From contig NC_045139.1 of assembly GCF_008831285.2 (NCBI RefSeq), forward strand, positions 35,621,706 through 35,685,705: 64,000 nucleotides of DNA, read 5' to 3'. Shown piece after piece: positions 46,690 through 57,179 of the stretch. A program made the translations under genes and the position numbers. The notes under the pieces are model-generated. The model saw only the letters and a list, made by a program, of their open reading frames with translations, did no database searches and had not been told where the DNA came from. Position 1 is the first letter of the stretch. Each line of letters starts with the position of its first letter. This DNA comes from Nymphaea colorata (taxonomy: Eukaryota; Streptophyta; Magnoliopsida; Nymphaeales; Nymphaeaceae).

Positions 46690-48409
46690 ATTATTTCGTA
46701 TAGTTGAAGAACTTGAACAAGGTTTTGTATAGTTGAACTTATGAATAGTTTTTGCAAAAAAAAATTAAAATAAAGAACATGTGATGACTCTTTCAACGAG
46801 TATGCATTTTAAACAGTTCATGATTTTGGAATCCCTTGAAAGTTTTAGTATTGCCATTCATTCAAGAGAAAATATGGCAGGCCATTCTAGAACTAACCGA
46901 ATCCTTGAGTTATTTCAACTGCAACTGCAGTTATCATAATTGTGTTTATCTAACATTGAATATTGTGATAAGAAGCAAACAGCTTCACCATGGAGCCAAT
47001 TGTTATTGATAAATAAAACAAATGAATGAATAAATATGAATGAAAACATACTTGTTAGAATAAATGATAGGGTATCATAAAGTCAAGCTTCATTGATATC
47101 CTGCCATTTCACACATAGGAGAGACAACAAGTTTAATTACATATCATGTATCTTCTGCACATAGTACAATTGAAACAAAGAAAAACCATTAATATTGATT
47201 TTGATGTATACTATAATAGATTTTACTAAATGCTTGTGCGTACTCGTTTTGCATCCAAAACAGAAGCAAATTTCAACTTAGCTAATGATTCATTTTATCA
47301 AGCAAAATATCAAATATTGGAAACAAATAAATCGAACGGACATACTGTAGTGCTAGCCTTTTGATAAATGTTTTCAAGAGAGTTGGTTCTTTATGTCGTT
47401 TAAACAAAAAGACTTTTTAATTTTGTAAAAAGTTGTGACTTCATTTACATGGAATAAAAGTTCTCAAATAAAACAAAAAATCAGCCACTTATTTATTTTA
47501 TGCATAGATGATATCTAGTTTTAAACGCTTTTCTAAAGCTTGAATACATTGTGGCATCCATTGAAAAGGCAAAAGAAAACTTGCCTAGACAATTCATGAA
47601 ATAAGAACATCAATATTTTAAGAAAAATATATAAGGGAAAAAGAAAGACAAATCAATTTAAAATGCACAAAAAATTGGCGCTTTATGGCATTTAGAACAA
47701 CTTCTTCATACTAGACAATTAGAAGAAGAGCTGACTGTCTTATGTAAAGCAGGCCTTTGCACTTGTATTTTATAGCCATGGTACCAGCTCCATATGGTAA
47801 CTATAGATTCATAAGAATTAAAGTGGAATATCAGCAAATCAAGCAATTATAGGTACGAAAAATAAAAAATTTACAATCTTTACTTTTTCAGCAGAACAAT
47901 TTATTTTTATAAGTGAATTTATTTTCATACATTATTACAAAATATATAAATTTGAGGAAAAAGGTGTGATAGGTAGGAAGAGATGACTTCATTTTTCTAT
48001 TTATCTTCATTATCAATGGAAGAACATGTTTTTTGCAATTGAATGGCCAAATCTTTGAATCTTACAAAGCCAAATGATGCTACAACCCATCTTGTCTAGT
48101 AATTCTTTCTACACTCAAAGAGATTGGCATTAACAGCGGGCAATCATTTTTATTTTCCAGTAATTATTTTCATACTCTTCTGTAATTTGGATCTGATCTT
48201 CACTGGATTGTTACCTTCATTGGGATTGAAATCATCGAGCTGAGCCCCACCAACAAGGCCTTGCAAGGATAACCACTATAAGAAAAGCTCACGTCCAACT
48301 GCATAAAATCACAAAGCTGCCGAAAGAAACAAAGCACCAGTTTGCATGTGATCAACTTTAGGTGAAGGCAAGGGCAAGTTTTTGATCAATGCATATGTTC
48401 CATTTTCAT
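46690..48409. other. Module A noncoding DNA, unit IV, with left arm of the long inverted repeat
   Basis: Left arm at about 46985-48018, partner of 58379-59497. No gene. Confidence 0.55.
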
Positions 48410-48849
48410 TAGGGCTGCACACGAGCCGAGTCGAGCCTGAGCTTGGCCAGCTCCACTCGGCTCAAAAAACTCAAGCTCGAGCTCAGCTAGAACTCAAGTC
48501 GAACACTTTACAACAAGCTTGGGCTCGACTCGACTACACAAAATCGAGTTTGAACTTGACTCATTTAATCCATTTAAATCGTTTAGGCGTTAACTCGTGT
48601 AAGCATTAACTCATTTAACTCGTGTAACTTGTGAAACCGGTTTTGATAATATTATATAAAGTACCCGTTTACGAGTCGATATGAGTATAAACTAGTCAAG
48701 TACTTGAAACTCAAACTCAACTTGTTTATTGTTTCGAGTATCTTTGCAAGCTCGAACCCTGCTCGTTTATAAACTAGTCGAGCACGAGCAAAGTCTTTTC
48801 GAGTGAGTTCGAGTCAAGTTTGAGTTGGCTCGGCTTGTTGGCAGCCTTA
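48410..48849. mobile_element. hAT-like MITE, family 1 (unit IV)
   Basis: TAGGGCTGCACA at the left, GGCAGCCTTA at the right; perfect ATTTTCAT duplications at 48402-48409 and 48850-48857. 440 bp, more diverged inside. Confidence 0.86.
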
Positions 48850-49240
48850 ATTTTCATAATTCATGGATGATAAATTAATTTACAAGGTCCATCTCCCACC
48901 GGGCCTCTTGCAGAAAAAGATTGGGTGTTGAAGGAGGTCTAATTAGCATATCTTATCAGCTTCCAAATAATGGCATATCCAAGCTTGCAGCATATGCATC
49001 ATGCGTCGTGTTTAATCAAACATAGTCTATATAATCTCTCAATAAAACAAAAATACACGAGGTTTGAAACACCTAAAGGAAAGAGAAGAGAGAGAAAGGG
49101 TTTGGATCATGATCACATCAAAATGGCCCATGGCCCAAAGCAAAGCTTAGACCACTTGGGTAATCGATAGAGTGTGTTGGCATAGGCTGTGCAGAGAAGA
49201 GGCAAAATAGGTGCATGAGGAGCCATCCATGTGCTGGCAT
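48850..49240. other. Ancestral segment lost from units I-III
   Basis: From about 48985 this sequence is absent in units I-III. It resembles module B (CAAGCTTGCAGCATATG...ATCATG; TCTCTCAATAAAACAAA), supporting an older A/B duplication. The frame 48970-49170 has no domain. Confidence 0.5.
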
Positions 49241-49648
49241 TAGAGATGTCAATTAATTGGATTCATATGGGATATACCTTAACCGTATCTGCCTTTTTGG
49301 ATACTCACGTATTTTGATTTGGAATCAAATTCAAATACAATCAAAGAAAAGTCATATTTGAATCTGAATTTGAAATCCAAAAAATTCGATTTCACAACAT
49401 GAATCCGATTTTTGCATGCATATCTGAATCTGAACCCAGATTTTGAACCAAATCTGGCTGATTTCAAAAAGGAAAAGCATTGGATATAAGATATTTATTT
49501 AAAATTAAGTCTGATCAGATATTTATGTATATCTAAATCTGAATTCGGATGGAATGTCTTTTCTTAAATTTGAATTCAAATTTCTTACTTGGATATTAAA
49601 TTTGTTTGGTTAGATATTAATGTTAAATCAGATATAGTGACATCCCTA
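49241..49648. mobile_element. ATCCGAAT-rich MITE present only in unit IV
   Basis: TAGAGATGTCA...TGACATCCCTA inverted ends, about 408 bp, interior of degenerate AATCTGAATTTG words. No clear target duplication (GCTGGCAT/ACTAACAC). It is a second member of the family at 49759-50052. Confidence 0.55.
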
Positions 49649-49758
49649 ACTAACACAGGCTGCATGGAGGAGAAACAAAGGCAAATATGTGCATGGGGAC
49701 CAGTTGGCGCAGTTGCAGTACATGACGTATGTTCAAGGGTGCCTGCTTGCATGGGCTA

Positions 49759-50052
49759 TAGAGATGCCAATAGATCATGTTAGAATTTGATGTACTCTTA
49801 TATTCACATATTTGCTGAATCCAAATGAAGAAAAATCATAATTGAATCTCGATTGCACAATCCACTAAATCTGATCTAAGTCCAAGTTCGATCGAATATT
49901 GAAGCATATTAGAATCCACATATGATTAGATGTCATTTCTTAAGCCCGAATTTGATCCAATTTCTTAATCGGATATTAATTTTTTCATATCCGATTTTTT
50001 TTCGGGATGGTTCAATTGGATACCCAATCCAAATTGGATATTGTCATCCCTA
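49759..50052. mobile_element. ATCCGAAT-rich MITE (unit IV)
   Basis: Counterpart of 2912-3207; its right end (TTGTCATCCCTA) abuts Copia-2 and contributes to that element's target duplication. Confidence 0.6.
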
Positions 50053-50053
50053 C

Positions 50054-50429
50054 TAGTAAACCTTACGCTAGAGAGAGGAGAAAGATCTTAACAATGTTTT
50101 AACGTGGTTCGACTTATCAGTCTACATCCACAATGAGAAAGATCTCTCTCTTTTTTTTTCACAAGAGGAGAGATTTCATTTATATTCAACTTATTCGTTC
50201 ATCAATCCCATATTTCTTGGGATTAGATTGATTTACAAGATCCTGCAGTTTTCCCTTTTCTGAGGTAGTTGCCATTCTAGAATCATCATTATCATAATTT
50301 CTTCTAGCTAAAATCTTGGAGCTGATTTTATTGGCCTGGACGTTGTTTCCTTCAGCGTAGTCTCCTCCAACGTTTCTTCCTTCAGCGATACTCGTGGAGC
50401 TGCTTATCATATTATGATCTGGTTTATTA
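50054..50429 (-). repeat. 3' LTR of Copia-2
   Basis: Left LTR in window coordinates. The purine tract TTGAGGGGGGA (50430-50440, minus) directly precedes it in element orientation. Confidence 0.93.
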
Positions 50430-50436
50430 TCCCCCC

Positions 50437-50960
50437 TCAAGTTGAACGTGTGTGAAAGAGCATTAAGGTTGAAACGAAGATTACCAAAGGAAGGTGAAGG
50501 CAGCAGTTTGGTGAGAATGTCGGCCAGCTGATCTGCACTAGGAATGTAATGGACGTTGAGATGATTCTTGGCAACATGATCTCAAACGAAATGGACGTCA
50601 ATCTCAATGTGCTTGCTGCGATTATGAAAAACGGGATTGGCAGAGAGAGAGGCAGCATTGATGTTATCACATCATAAGAAAGGAACATGTGGCATAGGGA
50701 CGTGTAATTCCTTGAGTAGAAATGTGAGCCATAAAACTTATGTGGAACAGGATGCAAGAACCCGATATTCTGCTTCCGTGCTGGAGCGAGCAATAGTAGC
50801 CTGTTTACGGGCAGACCATGAGACAAGAGAGAAACCCATAAAAATTGCACAGCCACCAGTAGATTTTCAATCATCAATATTTTCAGTCCAGTCGGCATCT
50901 GTGTAGGCATCAATCTGAAAATTCCTGGCTGGTTTCAAAAGAAGACCACAAGCAAGTGTG
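50437..50960 (-). pseudogene. Copia-2 RNase H remnant
   Basis: In the correct minus-strand frame one reads [74 protein letters not shown] and the end HTFNLRG before the PPT, with stops in between. The long minus frame 50437-50913 is a different, meaningless frame. Upstream it is joined to RT by a deletion: EKYMLDLLQKAHL runs straight into KPARN, skipping about 80 residues of thumb/connection that include the usual YRSLVGALQYLT and RPDIA blocks. Confidence 0.85.
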
Positions 50961-50974
50961 CTTTTTGAAGAAGA

Positions 50975-51676
50975 TCAAGCATATACTTCTCTTGAGATAA
51001 AAAAAACCTTTGGAATGCCTAGAAAATAATGCAAAAGACCTAGATCTTTGATGCCAAATTCCTGATCAAGGGAATTGATAAAAGACTGAATCATACTATT
51101 ATGGTTGCCGATAATAATGTTGTCATCAACATAGATCATGATATATAATTGTGAACCTTGCTGCAACCGCATAAAGAGCAAGGGATCCACCTTAGAACCA
51201 TCAAACCCCAATGAAACTAGGAATGTAGTAAGCCGATGGAACCAAACACGAGGAGATTGTTTTAAATCATAGATGGCCTTATGTAACTGGCAAACATGAT
51301 GAGGAAAGCGAGCATCAACAAAGCCCGGGGGTTGAGCCATATACACCTTTTCAGTAAGAACACCTTGGAGAAAAGCATTGTGAACGTCAAGTTGACGAAT
51401 CATCCAATTGTGGGTGAGGGCAAGGGTGAGAAGAACACGTATAGAGGTATGTTTGACTACTGGACTGAAGGTTTCAAAATAGTCAATACCGTGTTCTTGA
51501 GTATAGCCCTTGGCAACTAGGCGAGCTTCGTAGCGTTCAAGTGTACCATCAGCTTTGCGTTTGATACGAAAAACCCACTTGGATCCAACCATATTAGCAG
51601 AGAGAGGCGGCGGGACAAGACTCCATGTACCATTGTTGTTGAGAGCAGCAAGTTCGACTTTCATAGCATGAACCCA
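50975..51676 (-). pseudogene. Copia-2 reverse transcriptase remnant
   Basis: Open from 51664 to 50975 (229 codons): KVELAALNNNGTWSLVPPP, GSKWVFRIKRKADGTLERYE, ARLVAKGYTQEHGIDYFETF, RQLDVHNAFLQGVLTEKVYM, KAIYDLKQSPRVWFHRL, then the catalytic YVDD near 51125 and DLGLLHYFLGI. It ends early in a stop just before the deletion into RNase H. The catalytic core looks preserved, the domain incomplete. A stop (TAA, 51674-51676) separates it from the linker. Confidence 0.92.
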
Positions 51677-52105
51677 TTAAGTATGTTTCAAAGCTTGGGA
51701 CACGGTTTGAGGTTCAGTTTCAAGGTGGAGATGAGTGAGATGAATTTCAGGGAGAGGATATTTGGAGGCGGTGTAGGTTGTGGGCTTGAGAGAGCCGGTT
51801 TGGGACCGAGTGAGCATGGAATGGGAGTGATGTGGTTTGGAAATAGGTGGACGAATAGGTTGTGTGGTGGGTTCATGGGACATATCATGAGTGGGAGGGA
51901 CGGTGGGAGAAGAGGAAGGAACAGGGGAGGATGATTGGGGTGAGAGATTGGGTATAGTAGGGACAGGGGACACGATATGATTTGGTGAGAGGTTTGGGGA
52001 AGGCATGGTTATGATTAAGGGAATGTTGGGGACAGATGTATGTGGTGAGGGTGGTGCTTGTGAGGCCGCAGCTTTAAAGGGATATACTTCTTCATGAAAT
52101 ATCAT
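51677..52105 (-). pseudogene. Copia-2 integrase-RT linker
   Basis: A Pro/Ser-rich frame of 142 codons (PPSPHTSVPNIP, SPQSSSPVPSSSPTVPPTHD) ending HSHSMLTRSQTGSLKP, the conserved junction just before RT in this type of element. Low-complexity by nature. Confidence 0.85.
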
Positions 52106-53015
52106 GTCTACTAATGAGAAGTTTGCTCATATCTGGATCGAGGCAAATGTATCCTTTGTGCATGCTGCTGTAACCTAGAAAGACATGTTGCTTGCTGCGA
52201 AACTGTAATTTGTGAGAGTTGAAATCATGAAGACATGGATAGCAGGCACATCCAAAAGCCTTTAAAAACTTATAATCTGCAGAGTGGTTCAACAAAACTT
52301 GATATGGTGGCTGCATTTTAAGAACCCGTGTTAGCATTCTGTTGATCAAGAAGACAGCAGTTCTAAAAGCAAAATCCCAATATTTGTAAGGTAAATTGGC
52401 ATGTGAAAGTAGTGTTAATCTGACATCGACTATATGTTTGTGTTTGCTTTCTATGCTACCATTTTGTTGATGCGTATGAGGACAGGAAACTCTGTGAATA
52501 ATACCAATCTGTTTGAGGTAGGTGGAGACAGTTCGGTATTCTCACCCCCAGTCGCTTTGAACTGCTTTGATCTTTCAATCAAATTACCTTTCTACTATAA
52601 CTTGAAAAGTTTTTAAAACTGAAAGAACATCTGATCTATTTTTGATGATGTATATCCAAGAGAAGCGAGAGAAAGCATCCATAAAATTAACGTAGTAACT
52701 ATAACCATGCAACGATGGAGTGGCCGATGGTCCCCAAACATCAGTAAAAATTAAATCAAGAGGTGCATCAATCTTATGTTGCATTTGAGGAAAAGGAAGA
52801 GCATGACTTTTTTCTCTTTGACATGCATCACATATTTTATTATAATCCCTACTATCAATAGGTAAAGCAAATTTATTCAAAACATGTATCACTGTTCTAA
52901 AATCAGGATGTCCCATTCGGTTGTGCCGATGATCAATTGAGACTTGTTCTCCAACAAATGTTGTTTTCTGACGAGCTGCATATTGGTCTAACTTGCGTTG
53001 ATATAAGCCTCCTTT
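52092..53015 (-). pseudogene. Copia-2 integrase remnant
   Basis: HHCC zinc-binding region (HRHNRMGHPD...CDACQREKS), then LIFTDVWGPS with the first catalytic Asp, YVNFMDAFSRFSW with the second, then a break: after FQVIVER a TAA, and the motif expected as SDWGGEYR reads SDWG-stop-EYR. The C-terminal part (52349-52092) has LLNHSADYKFLKAFGCACYP and KHVFLGY-like QHVFLGYSS. At least two nonsense changes. Confidence 0.88.
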
Positions 53016-53413
53016 ATTTGTTCCCTCCAAAAGTTCCTCCCCTGTTGTCTGATTCTTAACATAACAGCAATTTGCGTCAAATTCAAACACAACATCATTG
53101 TTACGAGCAAATTTATGCACAGATAGTAGACTTTTGGAGATACTAAGAACATGAAACACATAATTTATGAGAAATTTTGAATTTGAACTACAGAAAAAAG
53201 CATTACCAACATTCTTGATTTGCAGGCCAGTACCATTTCCAACTCTCAATTGATCCTTCCCTTGATACTCTGAGTGAACAGAAAGATTATTCAAATCAGT
53301 AGTCACATGATGAGTAGCGCCGGTTTTTGGATACCAAAAACCATCATCTTCTTGAGGTGGAATTTCCATGTGATACGCTTCTAGGGACGATGAATCCTTT
53401 TGGAATTTATATA
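53016..53413 (-). pseudogene. Copia-2 protease and pre-integrase region
   Basis: Part of the open frame 53369-52584. The motif normally written WYPD(T/S)GATHH reads WYPKTGATHH: the catalytic aspartate is Lys (codon at 53325-53327). Downstream LRVGNGTGLQIKNVGN and ISKSLLSVHKFARNNDVVFE are preserved. Without the Asp a retroviral-type aspartic protease cannot work. Confidence 0.88.
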
Positions 53414-54358
53414 ATTTGCAGTGTAGTGCGTCGTGTCCTGATTTCCTGCAAGCTTGACATACAGTTCGACATTGAGAAGCAAGATGTCCACGGTTACCAC
53501 AGGCCAGTTGACAGCTTTATCATGAGGGCAATGTCCTGGATGCCTTCTTTGCTACTCAGGTTTTCCACGATAGTAGTGATTTTTGAAGTTTTGCTGTCGA
53601 TGCACTATATAGGCTGAAGGGTCTTCAAGACTTGCAGATTTTGATATTTCAGATTCTTGGATAAGAAGTAACGAGTATAACTCCTCCAGATTTATAGGGT
53701 CAACACGAGTGCGCAAGGAGACTTTTAAGGTGCCATAGTCCTCTGTGGAAAGACCAGAAATAATGTTCATAACCAGATCTTCTTCATCGACTGGTTTGGA
53801 GGCCATAGCTAATTGGTGAACTATGCCTTTGGCTTTGTGAAAGTAGGCTGTTATGGATTCAGTTCCCTTCGTCAGGTTTTGCAGGGCAGATTTTAGTTGT
53901 TGCACTTTTGCTCTTGACTGAGCCGCGTATATACGCTTTATGGTAGTCCAGACCTTGTATGATGAATCAAGGCCTACGACTTGACTATGCACAACTTCAC
54001 TAAGAGATGAAATAATCCAACTTAGTAGAAGTTGATCACCTCGGTGCCATTCCAGAAAAACAAGATTTAAAACAGTCCCTTTGCCATCTTCACTAGACAA
54101 AAATTGATTTGGACACTTGAACGACCCATCAACATATCCCATCATATTATAACTTTTTAGCATAGGAATAAACTAACATTCCCAAAGTAAATAGTTGTCA
54201 AAGGACAGTTTTATAGATAGGAAATGCTGAAGACTTGTTGGAGCATGGTTGATGGAAGAGGTCAGACCTGAAAATGACGGATTCATGACGTCTGATCCAG
54301 AATTTGGTGGTGCCGCAGCCATATTATAAGAGTTGTTGTTTGTCGACTGTGATGACAT
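53414..54358 (-). pseudogene. Copia-2 gag
   Basis: ATG at 54358: MSSQSTNNNSYNMAAAPPNS, ...SIKLSFDNYLLWEC, in-frame TAG (54173-54175), then on in the same frame (MMGYVDGSFKCPNQFLSSED, SYKVWTTIKRIYAAQSRAKV, LKSALQNLTKGTESITAYFH) to a TAG at 53552. A frame change is needed to reach two zinc knuckles at 53418-53513: CQLACGNRGHLASQC (one extra residue between the first two Cys) and CQACRKSGHDALHC. This is the usual gag_UBN2-type capsid plus nucleocapsid. Confidence 0.9.
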
Positions 54359-54764
54359 GGTGCACGTCCAACTCCGATCCCAAAGAAATCTTTGTGAGGA
54401 ATGGACATCCCAACTTCCAGATTCAACCGATCACTATGGCTGCGTTTGATTGCAAGGAAGAATTTAACGTGGTAAATTTTTCTGGAAAAAAAAAACATGA
54501 TGAAATTTAACCCTCTTCCGATTTGAGGCCCCGTTTGATTGCAGGGAAGTTTTTTGCATGGTAAAATTAATTGTGTTTGTTGCACAGGGTAAAATGAAAG
54601 AGAGACTTTTTAAGTGATCGTTGGAAGATGTGGTTTTTTTGTTTTTCTCTTCCATTTTCACGTTGATACACTCGCATTTCTCTATATACCAACAAAACAT
54701 AAAATTAACGAAGTCATCAGTCATCAAGTTATTTAAACAAACAAATCATTGAAGGAATAAAAGC

Positions 54765-55460
54765 TTCATGTCAACACCCTTTAACATACCCACATTGTTT
54801 TTGCTCACATTCCCTCTAAAGCTGAAATCACTCCAATTGACTGAGCACCGATGTTTGATAACTCATCATCATCTGACATACCGGACTGTATTTTTAGCCC
54901 CTCCATTGAAAGGGCTTCAATTTTATCCATCGCACATGGTCAGTGATCCATTGTTTTTGGCACTCTTAAAAAGGGCAGGATTCATAGACCGCACAAATCC
55001 ACCATCTCTTGTTCAGACAAAAGGCATTCTCATTCAAGCCCCATTCCCGCATCAAAAATTCAGTCTCTTCATCCTCCAGTACTTTCGCTCTAGTTTTACT
55101 TTTCAAAGCTTGAACTGCCTTGTCATGCTCTGCTTCAGCTCAAAATCCTCATCCAAGTCAAAGCTAGTCTTGCTTTCAAGATGATCTCTAGGAAGAGGAA
55201 AGTTCTTTGTCTCTATCTCCTCGCCCCTCATTATATCTGACTGAGAAAAGCCCTCACTGGAAAATGATCCTCCAGTTTCCAGCTGGGGATCCCCTCCGTT
55301 CCAAACATCTCCAGCAAAGAGACCCCCACTAGCCAGTGAATCTTTCTCAAACTGCTTCCATAGTCGTTCCCTTGGTGATTTAGGATCACTTTCAGAACTC
55401 AATGAAAATGGGCTATGCTCTATTCCCAACAAATTCAAGAATTCCCCAACCAATTGAAAC
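54765..55460 (-). pseudogene. Captured PMI1-like gene fragment
   Basis: Minus strand, split over frames but strongly gene-like: VGEFLNLLGIEHSPFSLSSE then SDPKSPRERLWKQFEKDSLA (frame 55453-55103); AEAEHDKAVQALKSKTRAKV then LEDEETEFLMREWGLNENAF (about 55140-55020); GGFVRSMNPALFKSAKNNGS (about 54990-54930); DKIEALSMEGLKIQSGMSDD then DELSNIGAQSIGVISALEG (to about 54800). These blocks, in this order, match what I recall of plant PMI1/PMI1-RELATED proteins (NT-C2 domain; PMI1 acts in chloroplast photorelocation). The order is conserved but long stretches between blocks are missing, and frameshifts separate them. No introns are obvious. The 15-mer TTCCCCAACCAATTG is duplicated at its 5' edge (55442-55456 and 55474-55488). 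Confidence 0.8.
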
Positions 55461-56010
55461 CTCTATATCAGTTTTCCCCAACCAATTGCTTTTAACGACG
55501 AATTGCAACAGCCATCACGGTTTCCTATCATCAATCTGTCATTGGCAATAGGGATTTTACTTGACGAACCAAGCTTGGTTCTTCACCGACAAACGATTAT
55601 CAAGATACTCATTTGAAGACATGGATCATCACGAGCCACCAACCAAGAACAATATAAAAGCACTGCTTCAAAAACCTCAACTTGCGAGGTCCCCATGAAG
55701 CAGCAAGAAGGGAAAAACAGAAAGAAAACAACCATTGCATTTGAAGGACCGCAGAGACGAATAGAAAAAGAGAGAACACAGAATAGGGAGAGAGAGGTTG
55801 GCATACCTCAATTTCTTCGAAGGACAACGGCGATGGCTGGAGGCAGAGCGGCGGTGGTGGTCGGGGTGAGCGGTGGACCTCTGCTTCCACCTTCCTCCTC
55901 TGCTTCTCCCTTTCCCCTCTGCTTCTACCCCTTCTTCTTTTCATCCTTCCCCCTCTGCTTCTCCCTTTCCCTTTCCCCCCTCTATGTCGTCTGGTCGGGA
56001 GCCGTCGAGC
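55461..56010. other. Filler of the nested transposon
   Basis: No domain. A pyrimidine-rich run on the plus strand (55885-55985, repeated CTTCTCCCTTTCCCC-like words) opens frames on both strands that are composition artefacts. It could be 5' UTR captured with the PMI1-like fragment or unrelated DNA. Confidence 0.4.
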
Positions 56011-56079
56011 GGGTGAAAGTTCACCCGCTCAAAAGTCGGACCTGTGAGGTCGGACTTTTGAGCGGGTGAACTTTCACCC
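56011..56079. repeat. Perfect-looking hairpin, 32-bp arms, 5-base loop
   Basis: Arms 56011-56042 and 56048-56079 with one mismatch, loop TGTGA. Within each arm GAGCGGGTGAA/TTCACCCGCTC is again nearly palindromic. The core GGGTGAAAGTTCACCC recurs at 56099-56115 and, altered, at 56140-56157, so this is a subterminal repeat cluster of the transposon. Confidence 0.9.
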
Positions 56080-56338
56080 ACTTGCTTTAACGAAAAACGG
56101 GTGAAAGTTCACCCCATTTGATACATCGTGAGTACGGGTGGGTGAAATTTCACCGCCCGTACAGTTTTCCCCCTCCCCTCTCGTTTTATCTCTGCAATCA
56201 AACACAGCCTAGGGTTGAAAACGCACGAGGGATTTGGCCCACTAACTTTCCTGCAATATCTTGTTCTTCACAGGTGCTTCTCTGCTTGCAGTACCTTAAT
56301 CTCCTTCAATCGATGTAGCTCAAGTTGATCAACCTATA

Positions 56339-56350
56339 GCTCTGATACCA
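56339..56350 (-). other. Primer-binding site, Copia-2
   Basis: TGGTATCAGAGC on the minus strand, directly at the LTR end, matching initiator tRNA-Met. Its position fixes the LTR terminus as ...GGTTTACTA. Confidence 0.94.
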
Positions 56351-56726
56351 TAGTAAACCTTACGCTAGAGAGAGGAGAAAGATCTTAACAATGTTTTAAC
56401 GTGGTTCGACTTATTAGTCTACATCCACGATGGGAAAGATCTCTCTCTCTCTTTTTTCACAAGAGGAGAGATTTCATTTATATTCAACTTATTCGTTCAT
56501 CAATCCCATATTTCTTGGGATTAGATTGATTTACAAGATCCTGCAGTTTTCCCTTTTTTGAGGTAGTTGCCATTTTAGAATCATCATTATCATAATTTCT
56601 TCTAGCTAAAATCTTGGAGCTGATTTTGTTGGCATGGACGTTGTTTCCTTCAGCGTAGTCTCTTTCAATGTTTCTTCCTTCAGCGGTACTCGTGAGCTGC
56701 TTATCATATTATGGTCTGGTTTATTA
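56351..56726 (-). repeat. 5' LTR of Copia-2
   Basis: 376 bp, same ends as the left LTR; (CT)n tract differs in length and one G is missing relative to it. Confidence 0.93.
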
Positions 56727-57179
56727 CCTACCATGCTAACAAACGTATGGAAAGTGTGGGCCTTGGCTAAAGAGCATTATCCACTCAAGATGTGTGCTTT
56801 TGAATGGATGCAGACAACTGGCATCTCCTCTACAAACAAAACCTGCACCTTTGGGCAGTCTTTGAGGTCCGACTTTTTGTTTCCATCCACATCATCCACT
56901 CAAGATGTTCTTTCATCTCCTATATTTCTTGTAGATTCCTAAGGTTGTGTTTGTTTCTGCGGATCTTAGATCCACAGACTTGAGGTTCGGCAACACCCTC
57001 TTAAGTCCACGATTTTTAATATGTAGCATGGATTCCTGAGATCCTTAGTTTAAACAAACTGAAGATCTTCCAAATCACACTTTCAATGCAGTTTCATATC
57101 TAAGATCTGATACTATCAAACCAAACGCAACCTTAGTGATTCATTTGCATCTTCAAGGAGTCCCCATCCATCTTTTCAC

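Larger units (their letters stand above)
54438..56209. mobile_element. TIR DNA transposon carrying a captured gene fragment, nested in Copia-2
   Basis: 1772 bp bounded by GGCTGCGTTTGATTGCA (54438-54454) and TGCAATCAAACACAGCC (56193-56209), 17-bp inverted repeats with one mismatch. The flanking bases TAT/TAG could be a 3-bp target duplication with one change; together with the GG...CC ends this suggests PIF/Harbinger-like, but that is inference. No transposase. It carries a PMI1-like fragment (54765-55460, minus), a second internal CCCGTTTGATTGCAGGGAAG near 54528 resembling its own left end, a pyrimidine-rich stretch (55850-55985), and a strong hairpin (56011-56079). It lies between PBS and gag, where it lengthens the Copia-2 leader. 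Confidence 0.75.
50054..56726 (-). mobile_element. Ty1/copia LTR retrotransposon Copia-2 (defective, minus strand)
   Basis: 6673 bp, with a perfect 5-bp target duplication CCTAC (50049-50053 and 56727-56731); the empty site CCATCCCTACCATGC is intact in units I-III (for example 28659-28671). LTRs 50054-50429 and 56351-56726, both 376 bp, about 15 differences by manual count (4%). The ends are TAATAAACC...GGTTTACTA in element orientation: TA...TA instead of TG...CA. Order on the minus strand: LTR, PBS, leader with a nested DNA transposon, gag, protease, integrase, RT, RNase H, PPT, LTR. The motif set recalls the Ale/Retrofit type of plant copia (inference). Confidence 0.95.

Noticed and set aside
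50637-50906. 89-codon plus-strand frame
   Set aside because: Antisense shadow of the Copia-2 RNase H region.
50437-50913. 158-codon minus-strand frame in Copia-2
   Set aside because: RNase H is readable in another phase of the same strand; this frame is its shadow.
51668-51934. Gly-rich plus-strand frame
   Set aside because: Antisense of the Pro/Ser-rich integrase-RT linker of Copia-2.
55583-56069. Frames on both strands in the pyrimidine-rich part of the nested transposon
   Set aside because: Low-complexity composition, no domain, and no link to the PMI1-like frame.
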